Shown here in pieces: positions 17,307 through 26,236 of a DNA stretch of 64,000 nucleotides. The notes beneath the pieces are model-generated. The model searched no databases and was not told where the DNA came from. It worked only from the letters and a program-made list of their open reading frames with translations. Source of the stretch: Dactylosporangium roseum (lineage in GTDB: Bacteria; Actinomycetota; Actinomycetes; Mycobacteriales; Micromonosporaceae). The stretch covers positions 4,393,001 to 4,457,000 of the forward strand of contig NZ_CP073721.1 in NCBI RefSeq assembly GCF_025264685.1, given 5' to 3'. Position numbers and translations under genes: made by a program. How positions within the stretch are numbered: position 1 is the stretch's first letter; each line of letters starts with the position of its first letter.

Positions 17307-19532
17307 ATGTCGGAGATGGCGCTGGAACGGCACGAGGGGGACTACCGCGCCCGCCAGGTCAGGCTGGCCACCGGGATCGGCATCGGTGTGATCCTCATCG
17401 GCGCGCTGCGGGTCTGGTACGACTGGCACCGCGGCCCGTGGCTCGTCGGGCTCCTGGTCGCCGCCGCGGCCGTCCAGGGCACGCTCGCCGCGCTGCCCTG
17501 GCGCCGGATCGTCGACCGGCCGTGGACCAACTGGCTGTTCATCGCCTGTTGGCTGGCCAACATCGCACTGCTGCTGGGGTTCGCCGCCTACGACACGGCC
17601 GCCCTGGCGATCTACCCGGTCGGGGTCACGCTCGTGCTCGCCTCGACCGCCGCCGTGGCCTCCGGCCGGGCCGTCGCCGGCATCGGCGCGGTCTCGCTCG
17701 CCGGATACCTCTGGCTGGCCACCAGCCGCGACCATCCGGTCGACACCACCCTCGCGGCGCTCACGGCCGCGCTCATGATCGGGGCCACCTGGTTCGGCGC
17801 CCGCACCGCGAGCGACCGCCGGCGGCTGGACGCGGCCCGGCGCCTGGCCGAGCACAAGGTCGAGGCCCTGCTGGAGAACTCCTCCGACGCCGTCATCGCG
17901 GTCGTCCCCGACGGCGGGGTCACGTACGTGAGCCCGTCGGTGCGCACCGTCCTCGGGTACGACCCGCACCACGTCACCAGCGACGTGCTGGCCGACATCA
18001 CCCACCCGGACTACCTGCCGACCGTCATGGAGTGGTGGGCGGCGGTCTGTGCCGCCGCGCCCGGCGTGACCGAGCGGGCCGAGTCCCGCATCCGCCGCGG
18101 CGACGGCAGGTGGATCCACGCCGAGGTCACCGGCACCAACCTCCAGCACGACCCGGCGCTGCGCGCGGCCGTGCTGAGCATCCGCGACATCACCGCACGC
18201 AAGGAGCTCGAGGAGGAGCTGACCCGGCAGGCGTTCGCCGACTCGCTCACCGGCATGCCGAACCGGGCGCTGTTCCGCGACCGGCTCGAGCACGCCATCG
18301 CCCGCAACCGGCGCGGCGGCAGGCGGGTGACCCTCCTGCTGGTCGACCTCGACGACTTCAAGCTCGTCAACGACAGCCTCGGGCACAACGCCGGCGACCA
18401 GCTCATCGCGACCACCGCGCTGCGGCTGCACCAGCAGCTCCGCGCGTCGGACACGCTCGCGCGGCTCGGCGGTGACGAGTTCGCGGTCCTCGTCGAGGAC
18501 GTCGGCGAGATCGAGGCGATGGACCTCGCGGAGCGGCTGCTCGCCGCGATCCGCCGGCCGCTGCGGCTGGGCAACCGCGACGTCGTCACCTCGGCGAGCA
18601 TCGGCGTGGCCACCGCGAAGGCCGGCGACGGCGACGGCGGGCCGGACCCGGGCGAGCTGCTGCGCAACGCCGACCTGGCGATGTACGCCGCGAAGGGCGA
18701 CGGGCGCGACCGGTGCGCGCTGTTCGACCCCGGCATGTACGCCGACATCCTGCGGGAGGCGGAGGAGCGCGCGGAACTGGAGCGGGCCCTGGCCCTCGAG
18801 GAGTTCGTCGTGCACTACCAGCCGATCGTCGACCTGCCGACCAGCCGGCTCATCGGCGTCGAGGCGCTGGTGCGCTGGGAGCACCCGGTGCGCGGGATGC
18901 TCGGGCCGGGCACGTTCATCCCGCTGGCCGAGTCGACCGGCCTCATCGTGCCGCTCGGGCGGTGGGTGCTGCGCCAGGCGTGCACGCAGCTCGCCACCTG
19001 GTGCACCCAGTTCGAGTCGGCGTCCGGCATCCGGGTCAACGTCAACCTGTCGGCGCGGCAGTTCCAGTACCAGGACCTCGTCGTGGAGGTCGCCGGCATC
19101 CTGCGGGAGACCGGCGTGGACCCGCACCAGATCGTCCTGGAGATCACCGAGTCGCTGCTGATGCAGGACACCGAGTCGACCATCGACACCCTCGGCCGGC
19201 TCAAGGCGCTCGGCGTCCGGCTCGCCATCGACGATTTCGGCACCGGATACTCGTCGCTGTCGTACCTCAAGCGCTTCCCCGTCGACATCCTGAAGATCGA
19301 CCGCTCGTTCGTGGACGGCATCGACACGGCCGGCGGCGACGCGACCCTCGCCGAGGCCGTGGTCCAGCTCGGCCGGGCGCTGCAACTGCAGACGGTGGCG
19401 GAGGGCATCGAGACCCCCGAGCAGTGGTCGACGTTGCAGGACCTGGGCTGCGAGTACGGCCAGGGGTACCTGTTCGCCAGACCGGGCGCCGCCTCGGAGA
19501 TCTCGTCGATCCTCGGCACCCCCCAACCCTGA
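17307..19532 (+). CDS. Membrane PAS-GGDEF-EAL cyclic-di-GMP protein (741 aa)
   Basis: About five or six N-terminal hydrophobic segments (residues ~20-165) anchor the protein. A PAS domain (LLENSSDAVIAVVPDGGVTYVSPSV) with PAC tail follows to about 300, then a GGDEF domain with intact RLGGDEFAVL, then an EAL domain with intact EALVRWEHP, NVNLSARQ, DDFGTGYSS and KIDRSFV. Both synthase and phosphodiesterase signatures are preserved, so either or both activities on c-di-GMP are possible. In actinomycetes c-di-GMP controls development. ATG 17307 is used because hydrophobic segments begin shortly after. It converges on the histidine kinase at 19626 across a family-A hairpin. Confidence 0.92.
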   Translation: MSEMALERHEGDYRARQVRLATGIGIGVILIGALRVWYDWHRGPWLVGLLVAAAAVQGTLAALPWRRIVDRPWTNWLFIACWLANIALLLGFAAYDTAALAIYPVGVTLVLASTAAVASGRAVAGIGAVSLAGYLWLATSRDHPVDTTLAALTAALMIGATWFGARTASDRRRLDAARRLAEHKVEALLENSSDAVIAVVPDGGVTYVSPSVRTVLGYDPHHVTSDVLADITHPDYLPTVMEWWAAVCAAAPGVTERAESRIRRGDGRWIHAEVTGTNLQHDPALRAAVLSIRDITARKELEEELTRQAFADSLTGMPNRALFRDRLEHAIARNRRGGRRVTLLLVDLDDFKLVNDSLGHNAGDQLIATTALRLHQQLRASDTLARLGGDEFAVLVEDVGEIEAMDLAERLLAAIRRPLRLGNRDVVTSASIGVATAKAGDGDGGPDPGELLRNADLAMYAAKGDGRDRCALFDPGMYADILREAEERAELERALALEEFVVHYQPIVDLPTSRLIGVEALVRWEHPVRGMLGPGTFIPLAESTGLIVPLGRWVLRQACTQLATWCTQFESASGIRVNVNLSARQFQYQDLVVEVAGILRETGVDPHQIVLEITESLLMQDTESTIDTLGRLKALGVRLAIDDFGTGYSSLSYLKRFPVDILKIDRSFVDGIDTAGGDATLAEAVVQLGRALQLQTVAEGIETPEQWSTLQDLGCEYGQGYLFARPGAASEISSILGTPQP

Positions 19533-19550
19533 CCCCTCAACCCCCTCTCC

Positions 19551-19635
19551 GGTGCGTTGATCATGCAGTTGTGGTGCCGGGACACTCCCTGAATGCCCGG
19601 TTTGTTAGGCACCACAACTGCATGATCAACGCACC
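19551..19635. repeat. Family-A intergenic hairpin repeat, copy 2
   Basis: Perfect 28-bp inverted repeat: arms 19551-19578 and 19608-19635, loop 29 nt. The arm core is GATCATGCAGTTGTGGTGCC; compared with copy 1 the T after GATC has become A and the opposite arm has changed to match. Inserted in the opposite orientation to copy 1. It lies between converging genes (GGDEF-EAL and histidine kinase) and partly covers the last codons of the latter, so it could act as a two-way terminator. Confidence 0.85.
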
Positions 19636-21068
19636 GCCGGAGACGTTATGGTTGCCAAATGCGGGTCCCGCACGGGACGCTGCGGTCGTTCCCAGCCGCC
19701 GCCGGGCAGCACCGGCTGCGGCAGGAAGACGCGGAACCGGGTGCCGCCGCCGGGGTTGTCCTCCACGGCGATCGACCCGCCGTGACGCTCGACGATCCGC
19801 CGGCAGATCGACAGCCCCAGCCCGGTGCCGCCGTAGTCCATCGGCCGCACCCGGTGGAACGACTCGAACACCCGTGACTTCTCGGCGTCGGGGATGCCGA
19901 TGCCGCGGTCGGCGACCTCGAGCAGCACCCCGGCGCCGTCGCCGGTCGCGGTGATCTCCACGTGCGGGATCCGGCCGGCCCGCGTGTACTTGACCGCGTT
20001 GCCCACCAGGTTGTCGACGACCAGCCGCAGCAGGCCCGGGTCCGCCTCGACCACGGGCAGCGGCCCGACGGCGATCGATGGCACGGGCGGACGGCCGCCC
20101 GAGGCCGCCGCGGACAGGCTCGCGAGCGGTGGGGCGGCCGTGTGCTCGGCGACCACCGCCTCGACGACCGCACGCAGGTCGACCTCGGTGGGGTTCAGCG
20201 GCGCGTCCCGCGCGGTGGCGTAGGCGAGCAGGTCGTCGATGATGGTCCGCATCCGGGTGGCGCCCTGGCGGACCCGCTGGACGGCGGCCGCGGCGGTGTC
20301 CAGCCGGGGCGGGTCGGCGGCGATCGCCTCGGCGGCCACCGCCGCGAAGCCGTGCACCGCGGTGAGCGGGCTCTTCAGGTCGTGCGCGACGACCGCCGCG
20401 AACTGCGCCAGCTCCGACTCGTAGCGGCGCAGCTCGGTGATGTCGTGCAGCACCGCGACGGCGCCGCGCGGGCCGCCGCCGGAGCGGTCCAGCGGCCGGG
20501 CGCTCACGCTGACGAGGATCCCGTCGGGATGGGCGGCGTTGCGGATCACCATCTCGACCCCGTCGGCGGCGACGCCGTTCAGGGCCCGCACCATCGGCAG
20601 CTCCCCGGCGGGAAACGGGGTGATCCGGTCGGGCAGGTAGGCGCCGTAGTGCGCGGGCCAGTCCTCGAGATGGTCGGCGTCGTCGGCGGTGCCGAGCAGT
20701 TGCCGGGCCGCCGGGTTGTGCAGCAGGATCCGGCCGTCACCGCCGACCACGGTCACGCCCTCGCCGAGGCTGGACAGGATCGCCTGCTGCAGCGCCGACT
20801 GGTCGCGCGCCGCGCGCTCGGCGGCGCGCAGCTCCCGGGTCGCCTCCTCGACGAGCGCCATGGCCTTCGCGCGGCGGGTCGACAGCAGGTACACCAGGGC
20901 GGTCAGCAGCAGGCTCAGCAGGACGCCGGTCGCCGCGACGAGCAGCAGCCGGTCGGTGTAGCCCCCGGGAAGGTCCCACGGGTCGGCGGCGACGGCCAGG
21001 CCGGCGCCGCGGTGCGGCGCGATCGGATGCGCGGTGGCGAGGGTGAGGAAGCCGCACCCGCTGCGCAT
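19626..21068 (-). CDS. Membrane sensor histidine kinase with PAS domain (480 aa)
   Basis: The visible order is: a short N-terminal segment resembling the end of an extracellular CHASE-type sensor (GAGLAVAADPWDL), one membrane helix at about 40-62, a coiled stretch, PAS (ILSSLGEGVTVVGGDGRILLHN), HisKA with the phospho-His in VVAHDLKSPLTAVHGF, and HATPase with DNLVGNAVKYT, DRGIGIP and GGTGLGLSI. The catalytic core is intact. A first membrane helix and most of a sensor domain seem missing, as if the 5' end was deleted. ATG 21068 overlaps the stop of the upstream kinase gene (TGATG), indicating coupling. Confidence 0.82.
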   Translation of the reverse strand: MRSGCGFLTLATAHPIAPHRGAGLAVAADPWDLPGGYTDRLLLVAATGVLLSLLLTALVYLLSTRRAKAMALVEEATRELRAAERAARDQSALQQAILSSLGEGVTVVGGDGRILLHNPAARQLLGTADDADHLEDWPAHYGAYLPDRITPFPAGELPMVRALNGVAADGVEMVIRNAAHPDGILVSVSARPLDRSGGGPRGAVAVLHDITELRRYESELAQFAAVVAHDLKSPLTAVHGFAAVAAEAIAADPPRLDTAAAAVQRVRQGATRMRTIIDDLLAYATARDAPLNPTEVDLRAVVEAVVAEHTAAPPLASLSAAASGGRPPVPSIAVGPLPVVEADPGLLRLVVDNLVGNAVKYTRAGRIPHVEITATGDGAGVLLEVADRGIGIPDAEKSRVFESFHRVRPMDYGGTGLGLSICRRIVERHGGSIAVEDNPGGGTRFRVFLPQPVLPGGGWERPQRPVRDPHLATITSPAVR

Positions 21069-21730
21069 CACGCGACCCGGCGCACGCGGGGACGGTCGAC
21101 GACCCGCAGCCGCGCGCCGGGGCGGGCGAGGTGCGGGAGGGCGACGCGGATCGCGGTGTCGCCGACGGTCACGGCGCCGCCGTGCTGCTCGGCCACGGCC
21201 CGTACCACCGCGAGGCCCAGCCCTGCCGGATCCTCCGCGGTCGCCGGTGCGGCCGTCCCGGACACGGTGATCCGCACGCCCGGGTCGTCCGGTGCGGCCG
21301 TCAGGACCAGCTCGGCCTGTCCGGCGAAGGCGCCCGCGGCGTGGTTGAGCAGCGCCGCGAGCAGGTGGTCGAGCTGGCGCGGGTCGGCCTGGACCACACA
21401 GGGCCGGTCCGCGCGGGCGGTGCGCCACACCGGCTCCCCGGGGCGCGCGTGGGCGGTGTGCGTGCGGACGGCGCGCTCACAGGCCCGGGCGACGTCGAGG
21501 TCCTCCACCACAAGGCCGTACATCCCCGCGTCGACGCTGGCGAGCAGCAGCAGGTCGTCGATGAGGCTGTCGAGGCGGTGCACGCACGAGTTGAGCATGG
21601 TGAGCATGTGCCGCTGCCGGTCGGTGAGCGGCCCGGCCCGCTCGGCGGCGAGCAGGTCGCTGTAACCGCGGATTCCGGTGAGCGGGGTGCGCAGCTCGTG
21701 CGAGATGAGTTGCAGGAACTGTGCCTGCAC
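21068..21730 (-). CDS. Soluble histidine kinase-like protein with degenerate ATPase domain (220 aa)
   Basis: The HisKA segment is excellent (FLQLISHELRTPLTGIRGYSDLL) but the ATP-binding part is poor: ALLNHAAGAF replaces the N-box and the D-x-G-x-G box is missing, although GLGLAVVRAVAEQHGG survives. The protein may receive or relay phosphate, or act as a phosphatase/scaffold. GTG 21730 is chosen because GGGAGG lies 7-8 nt upstream; an upstream ATG (21762) has no ribosome site. It shares a divergent region with the response regulator at 21815 and is coupled to the kinase downstream, suggesting one signalling unit. Confidence 0.72.
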   Translation of the reverse strand: MQAQFLQLISHELRTPLTGIRGYSDLLAAERAGPLTDRQRHMLTMLNSCVHRLDSLIDDLLLLASVDAGMYGLVVEDLDVARACERAVRTHTAHARPGEPVWRTARADRPCVVQADPRQLDHLLAALLNHAAGAFAGQAELVLTAAPDDPGVRITVSGTAAPATAEDPAGLGLAVVRAVAEQHGGAVTVGDTAIRVALPHLARPGARLRVVDRPRVRRVA

Positions 21731-21814
21731 CGAACTCACCTCCCTTATGTCTGGTTCAATCATACTTGAGCGGTTTTGTTCATATACTCGGATCGGACCA
21801 CAAGGGGGCGGGCG

Positions 21815-22201
21815 ATGTCGACGGTGCTGGTGGCCGAGGATGATCTGGCCATCCGTGATCTCCTGACGTTCCTGCTCGACTCCTCCGGGCACCAGGTCAT
21901 CGCGTGCGCCGACGGCGGCACCGCGCTGGCGACGGCCCGCCGGGAGCACCCGGACCTCGCGATCCTGGACGTGAGCATGCCGGGGATCAACGGGATCGAG
22001 GTGTGCCGGGCGCTGCGCGAGACCGCGGACACCGAGCTCATGCCGGTGCTGATCCTGACCTCGCACGGCCAGTGGCTCGACGTGAGCACGGGCTTCGACG
22101 CCGGCGCCGACGACTACCTGGTGAAGCCGTTCGAGCCGAGCGTCCTGCTGGAGCGCATCGAGACGCTGCTGGAGCAGGCGGGCGCCGAGCCCACGGACTG
22201 A
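21815..22201 (+). CDS. Single-domain (CheY-like) response regulator (128 aa)
   Basis: Receiver domain only: acidic pair EDD at residues 8-10, phospho-acceptor Asp in LAILDVSMPG (about residue 52), switch Thr in LILTS and Lys in LVKPFEPS. No output domain follows, so it probably relays phosphate or controls a partner protein. The start ATG 21815 follows a GGGGGCGGGCG stretch. It is divergent from the two histidine kinases at 19626-21730. Confidence 0.88.
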   Translation: MSTVLVAEDDLAIRDLLTFLLDSSGHQVIACADGGTALATARREHPDLAILDVSMPGINGIEVCRALRETADTELMPVLILTSHGQWLDVSTGFDAGADDYLVKPFEPSVLLERIETLLEQAGAEPTD

Positions 22202-22288
22202 CGCCGGGTGCGGAACCGCCGCCGCGCCGGACCGGCCCCGGGAAGCCCGACCACGGCCCGGGTCGACCGCGCGGGTGCCGGAGTGGCC

Positions 22289-22891
22289 TCAGACCTCGGT
22301 CAGGTGGACGTACGCGACGACCTGCTCGTCGCGCATCAGCGGCTGGCGGCGCACCGTCACCCCGGTGTGCCCGGCGTTGATGATCTCGCCGTCGCCGACG
22401 TAGAGCACCACGTGGCCGCCGTTGTTGGTGAACACGAGGTCGCCGGGCCGGAGCTGCTCACGGGTGACCCGCGTGCCGACCTTGATCTGGTCGTACGTGA
22501 CCCGCGGCAGCCGTACCCCGGCGGCCTCCCAGGCCCGCATCACCAGGCCCGAGCAGTCGAACGTCTCCGGGCCGGCCGTCGCGAACCGGTAGGGCTTGCC
22601 GACCTGCGCCTCGGCGTACGCGATCGCCAGGGCCACCTTCCGCTCCCGCGTCGCCTCGGACAGGACCAGCGTCTGGCCGATCCGGATCAGGGTCGACGTA
22701 CCGAGGTTGTTCAGGCGTTGCAGCTCGGCGACCGTGGTGCCGTTGCGGCGCGCGAGGCTCCACAGCGTGTCGCCGGACCGCACCACCACCGACTGCGGGC
22801 CGTCGGGCGGCGGGTCCGCGGCTGCGGCGGGCGCAGCCAGTACCACCGCGAACACCACGGCGAGGGGCACGGTCAGCCATCGACAGCTCAT
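22289..22891 (-). CDS. Secreted LysM + NlpC/P60 peptidoglycan hydrolase (200 aa)
   Basis: An N-terminal Sec signal peptide (cleavage near AAA-ADP, residue ~25) precedes one LysM repeat (VRSGDTLWSLARRNGTTVAEL...IGQTLVL) and an NlpC/P60 domain with catalytic Cys in TFDCSGLVMRAW and His in GGHVVLYVGDG. The family cleaves D-Glu-mDAP or related stem-peptide bonds in the cell wall; LysM holds it on the glycan. Monocistronic by position. The ATG 22891 start fits the signal peptide. Confidence 0.92.
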   Translation of the reverse strand: MSCRWLTVPLAVVFAVVLAAPAAAADPPPDGPQSVVVRSGDTLWSLARRNGTTVAELQRLNNLGTSTLIRIGQTLVLSEATRERKVALAIAYAEAQVGKPYRFATAGPETFDCSGLVMRAWEAAGVRLPRVTYDQIKVGTRVTREQLRPGDLVFTNNGGHVVLYVGDGEIINAGHTGVTVRRQPLMRDEQVVAYVHLTEV

Positions 22892-22993
22892 CCTGGCAAC
22901 ATAACGAACATTCTTCGCGTCATTCGCCGATCGGGCGAATCCGGGAGGGAAACCGCGCGCCGATCGCGCGGTGGACGACGGCGGACGGCGGGT

Positions 22994-23027
22994 TCACCCA
23001 GACCACCCAGACCACCCAGACCACCCG
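22994..23027. repeat. Short tandem repeat, 9-bp unit, ~3.7 copies
   Basis: The unit CCACCCAGA is repeated without interruption upstream of the PLP-enzyme gene. It lies in a 256-bp intergenic region in which nothing else was recognised. Nine-bp periodicity would keep frame but no gene is supported here. Confidence 0.75.
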
Positions 23028-23147
23028 GGTCCGCTCGACGCGCGCCGGCGCGGTCGTGTTCGCCTACGAGAGCGGCCTGGCCCGGCCGGGCCACTGATCC
23101 GCCGTTGGCCGTCGCCCGGACCCGCGGCCCGCCCGGATACTGGCCCG

Positions 23148-24302
23148 ATGGAACGCCCCAGCATGACCAGGCTGCTGCACCCGTCCGTCCCCGCGCAACC
23201 CGGCGGCACGCCCGTCGCCTCGCCGATCTTCCAGACCAGCACGTACGAGCTGCCCCGCTCCCCCGTCGCCGCCGAGATCGCCGCGGCCGTGGCGCCGACC
23301 GGCTACTACACCCGGTACGGCTCGCCGAACGCCCGGGAGGCCGAGGTGATGCTCGCCGACCTGGACGGTGCCGAGGCCGCCCTCCTCGTCGGCAGCGGGA
23401 TGGCCGCGATCAGCGCGGCGCTGCTGTCCAACGTGCGGGCCGGCACCGAGGTGGTGGCCCAGACCAGCCACTACACCGCGGCGCTGACGCTGCTGCGGAC
23501 CGTGCTGCCCTCGTACGGCGTGGACGTGCTGCTGGTGCCGCAGGAGTCGATCGCCGACGCCGTCAGCCCGTCGACGGGCGTCGTCTACGTGGAGACGCCG
23601 AGCAACCCGACCATGGCGCTGACCGACCTCGCCGCGGTGCGTGCCGCCGCCCCGCACGCGATCGTCGTCGCCGACAACACGTTCGCCACGCCGTACAACA
23701 CCCGCCCCATCGACTTCGGCGTCGACCTGGTGGTGCAGTCGGCGACGAAGTACCTCAACGGCCACAGCGACGTCACGGCCGGCGTCGTCACCGGATCGGC
23801 GGACCTGGTCGCCCGGGCCTGGGAGACCGCGCGGGTCCTCGGCCCGGTGTGCCACCCCTTCGAGGCGTGGCTGCTGGCCCGGGGCCTGCGCACGTTCCCG
23901 CTACGGATGGCGCGGCACAACACGTCCGGCCTCGCGGTCGCCCGGTTCCTGGCCGGCCACCCGGCGGTCGACGCGGTGCACTATCCGGGGCTGGCGACGC
24001 ACCCGCAGCACGACCTGGCGCGGCGCCAGATGGCCGGGCACGGTGGGATGCTGAGCTTCACGGTGGGGTCGGCGGAGGCGGCGGCCCGGGTCCTGGGCTC
24101 GACGAAGCTGGCCCGCAACGCGGTGAGCCTCGGCGGCACCGAAACGCTCATCACCCACCCGGCGTCGCTCGTCTTCGCCCACCAGAGCCCCGCGGAACTC
24201 GCCGCGTCGGGCGTCGACCCGGCCCTGCTGCGGCTGTCGGTGGGCCTGGAGGAGCCGGAGGACATCATCGCCGACCTGGACCAGTCCCTGTCCACGCTCT
24301 GA
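23148..24302 (+). CDS. Cys/Met metabolism PLP-dependent enzyme (trans-sulfuration type, 384 aa)
   Basis: Fold-type I PLP enzyme of the cystathionine gamma-synthase/gamma-lyase/methionine gamma-lyase group. Seen: YYTRYGSPNAREAE (Tyr/Arg phosphate contacts from the partner subunit), GSGMAAISAALL, VETPSNPTMALTDL, the DNTFATPYNTRP block and the PLP-Lys in VVQSATKYLNGHSDVTAG; the substrate-carboxylate Arg lies in LRLSVGLEE. Reactions in this family split or join C-S bonds at the gamma carbon; sequence alone does not decide which. ATG 23148 is used; ATG 23163 is possible. It appears monocistronic. Confidence 0.85.
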   Translation: MERPSMTRLLHPSVPAQPGGTPVASPIFQTSTYELPRSPVAAEIAAAVAPTGYYTRYGSPNAREAEVMLADLDGAEAALLVGSGMAAISAALLSNVRAGTEVVAQTSHYTAALTLLRTVLPSYGVDVLLVPQESIADAVSPSTGVVYVETPSNPTMALTDLAAVRAAAPHAIVVADNTFATPYNTRPIDFGVDLVVQSATKYLNGHSDVTAGVVTGSADLVARAWETARVLGPVCHPFEAWLLARGLRTFPLRMARHNTSGLAVARFLAGHPAVDAVHYPGLATHPQHDLARRQMAGHGGMLSFTVGSAEAAARVLGSTKLARNAVSLGGTETLITHPASLVFAHQSPAELAASGVDPALLRLSVGLEEPEDIIADLDQSLSTL

Positions 24303-24479
24303 CGGCTCAGCGGCGGTGGGACGCGAGGATCCCGCGGAGGAACTCCCGGCTGTACGTCGCCGACGATCGCGGTCACCGGGGTGCCCGGGCAGCAGCGCCA
24401 GCCGACGGGCACGCCGTAGTCGTGGACGGATCCCGATTCGTGACGCAACCATGTCGATGCGTCGACGGTCCCCGTCTGT

Positions 24480-25253
24480 ATGCGTAACCTTGCCGCCGTC
24501 CTCAGTCTGCTCCTCCTGGCCGGGTGTGCCGGTGATCCCGCGCCCGCGCCGGAGACGTCCACCGCACCCACCGCGGCCGCGGCGCCCAGCCCGACCGAAC
24601 GCCGGTGCGCCGATCCGGAGCTCAACGACAAGCAAGTGACGTTCGCCGACACGAACGGGGTGTATCTCACCGGGTACGTGCTCGGCACCGGGCGGACCGC
24701 GCTGGTGCTCGCGGCGCAGGCCGCCGCCGACTCGTGCTCGTGGCTGTCATGGGCCAGGCAGCAGGCCGCCGCCGGCTACCGGGTCCTCGCGTTCGACTTC
24801 AACGGCGAGGGCCGCTCCCGGCGCGGCCCGGACTCGAAAGCCTCCGGCGACGTCGCCGCGGCGGCCGCGTTCGCCCGCGCGCAGGGCGCGACCGGCGTGG
24901 TGCTCATCGGCGCGTCGCGCGGCGGCACGGCCGTGCTGGTCGCCGCCGCCGGGCTGACCCCGCCGCCGACCGCGGTCGTGGGCCTCTCCCCCGCACCGAA
25001 GTACGCCGGGGAGAACGCCCTGGACGCGGTGCCCCGGCTGACGGCGCCGGTGCTGTACGTCGCGGCGACCGGCGACAGCGGCTTCCCGGCGGACGCCCGG
25101 GCGATGTACGACGCCACCCCGGGCGAGCGGCGCAAGCTGGCGCTCGTCCCGGGCCGCCTGCACGGGGCCGCGTTCCTGACGATCGCGGCCGAGGGCGCAC
25201 CGGAGGCGGCCACGGCCCTCGACGCGTTCCTGAAGGCCAACGCCCCGGCCTGA
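24480..25253 (+). CDS. Putative lipoprotein alpha/beta hydrolase (257 aa)
   Basis: A short lipoprotein signal (LSLLLLAGC, lipid-modified Cys at about 16) is followed by an Ala/Pro/Thr linker. The rest is a compact alpha/beta hydrolase: FDFNGEGRSRRGP, nucleophile elbow GASRGG, and TGDSGFPADARAMY and GRLHGAAFL as probable acid and His regions. Likely an esterase or peptidase on the outer face of the membrane; substrate unknown. ATG 24480 is needed to include the lipobox. It ends 11 nt before the ferredoxin stop, which comes from the opposite strand. Confidence 0.78.
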   Translation: MRNLAAVLSLLLLAGCAGDPAPAPETSTAPTAAAAPSPTERRCADPELNDKQVTFADTNGVYLTGYVLGTGRTALVLAAQAAADSCSWLSWARQQAAAGYRVLAFDFNGEGRSRRGPDSKASGDVAAAAAFARAQGATGVVLIGASRGGTAVLVAAAGLTPPPTAVVGLSPAPKYAGENALDAVPRLTAPVLYVAATGDSGFPADARAMYDATPGERRKLALVPGRLHGAAFLTIAAEGAPEAATALDAFLKANAPA

Positions 25254-25264
25254 CCGGGTGACGC

Positions 25265-25507
25265 TCAGGTGGGCGTCGTGTAGCGGTAGACCGAGAAGAC
25301 GAAGTCGGGGCAGACGAGCTGGCAGGCGGTGCAGCCGGTGCAGCCGTCGTGCAGCTCAGGGTAGCGGTAACCCTGCTCGTTGACCGCCGCCGACATCGAC
25401 AGCACGTCGGGCGGGCAGGCGGGGATGCACAGCTCGCAGCCCTTGCACCGCTCGACGTCGATGACGAGCGTTCCCCGGGTGACACGGCCGCGCTCAGCTC
25501 CGGTCAT
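25265..25507 (-). CDS. Ferredoxin-type subunit (2x[4Fe-4S]) of a 2-oxoacid:ferredoxin oxidoreductase (80 aa)
   Basis: Two cluster motifs, CKGCELCIPACP and CTGCTACQLVCP, define a small two-cluster ferredoxin subunit (delta/KorD type) that takes electrons from the TPP-dependent oxidative decarboxylation. ATG 25507 overlaps the stop of the GntR gene (ATGA), so it is the last gene of the operon 28697-25265. It is separated from its partner subunits by a regulator gene, an unusual order. Confidence 0.9.
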   Translation of the reverse strand: MTGAERGRVTRGTLVIDVERCKGCELCIPACPPDVLSMSAAVNEQGYRYPELHDGCTGCTACQLVCPDFVFSVYRYTTPT

Positions 25508-26214
25508 GCGCCGTCTCCTTCCAGCACGCGTGCGACGTCCGTCCACTCGGGGGTCCGCGTGCCGGACGGCGGGAAGACACCCCTGCGGCGCAGGGCCAGG
25601 ATCGCGTTGTCGGCGGTCAGGCGCAGGTGCGCCAGGGCGGCGGCACCGGCCGCCTCGACGTCGCCGTCGCGCAGGGCGACGTATTCGGCGTGCAGCGCGG
25701 CCCGCTCGTCGGGCAGGGCGTCGTCGATGGAGAAGCGGGCGGCGGCCGGCACGAGGCCGCTGAACGTGCGCAGCAGCGCCCGCAGATGGTTGCCGGCCCC
25801 GGCGACGTTGACCACCCGGCGGAACTCGCGCGCCAGGGCCTCGAACTCGCCGGGGTCGGCGCAGTCCGCGAGGGCCTCGTCGACCTTGCCGAGGGCCTCG
25901 GCGACGGCGGGATCCCGGCGGGCGGCGACGCGGCGGTTGGTGAGGGCGCTCAGCATCCCGTACAACTCGAAGGCCTCGCGCACGGTCGAGTCGTCGAACT
26001 CGGCGACGAACGCGCGCCGGTAGTGTGCCCGCTCGACCAGCCCGTCGCGCTCCAACTGGATCAGGCCCTCACGGACCGGGACCCGGCTGACACCGAGCTC
26101 GGCAGCGATCTCGTCGAGGTCGAGCCGCTGGCCGCTGCGCAGCCGGCCGGTGAACAGTTGCTGGAGGATGTGGGCGGCGACCGCCTCGCTGGTGTTGGCG
26201 CGTTCGAGCGTCAT
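25504..26214 (-). CDS. GntR-family (FCD domain) transcriptional regulator (236 aa)
   Basis: The N-terminal winged helix (ILQQLFTGRLRSGQRLDLDEIAAELGVSRVPVREGLIQLERDGLVERA) is typical GntR, and the C-terminal all-helical FCD effector domain follows (about 85-225). FCD members usually bind organic acids through a metal site. The gene sits between the beta subunit and the ferredoxin subunit of the oxidoreductase and is coupled to the latter. A plausible operator is TTGAATATTCAA at 28718-28729, between this operon and the divergent dehydrogenase/ligase pair. Confidence 0.9.
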   Translation of the reverse strand: MTLERANTSEAVAAHILQQLFTGRLRSGQRLDLDEIAAELGVSRVPVREGLIQLERDGLVERAHYRRAFVAEFDDSTVREAFELYGMLSALTNRRVAARRDPAVAEALGKVDEALADCADPGEFEALAREFRRVVNVAGAGNHLRALLRTFSGLVPAAARFSIDDALPDERAALHAEYVALRDGDVEAAGAAALAHLRLTADNAILALRRRGVFPPSGTRTPEWTDVARVLEGDGA

Positions 26215-26236
26215 GCGACCTCCGCTCCGGAACCGG

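Noticed and set aside
22994..23027. CRISPR-like repeat
   Set aside because: The 9-bp units are contiguous without spacers and total only about 34 bp; a simple tandem repeat.
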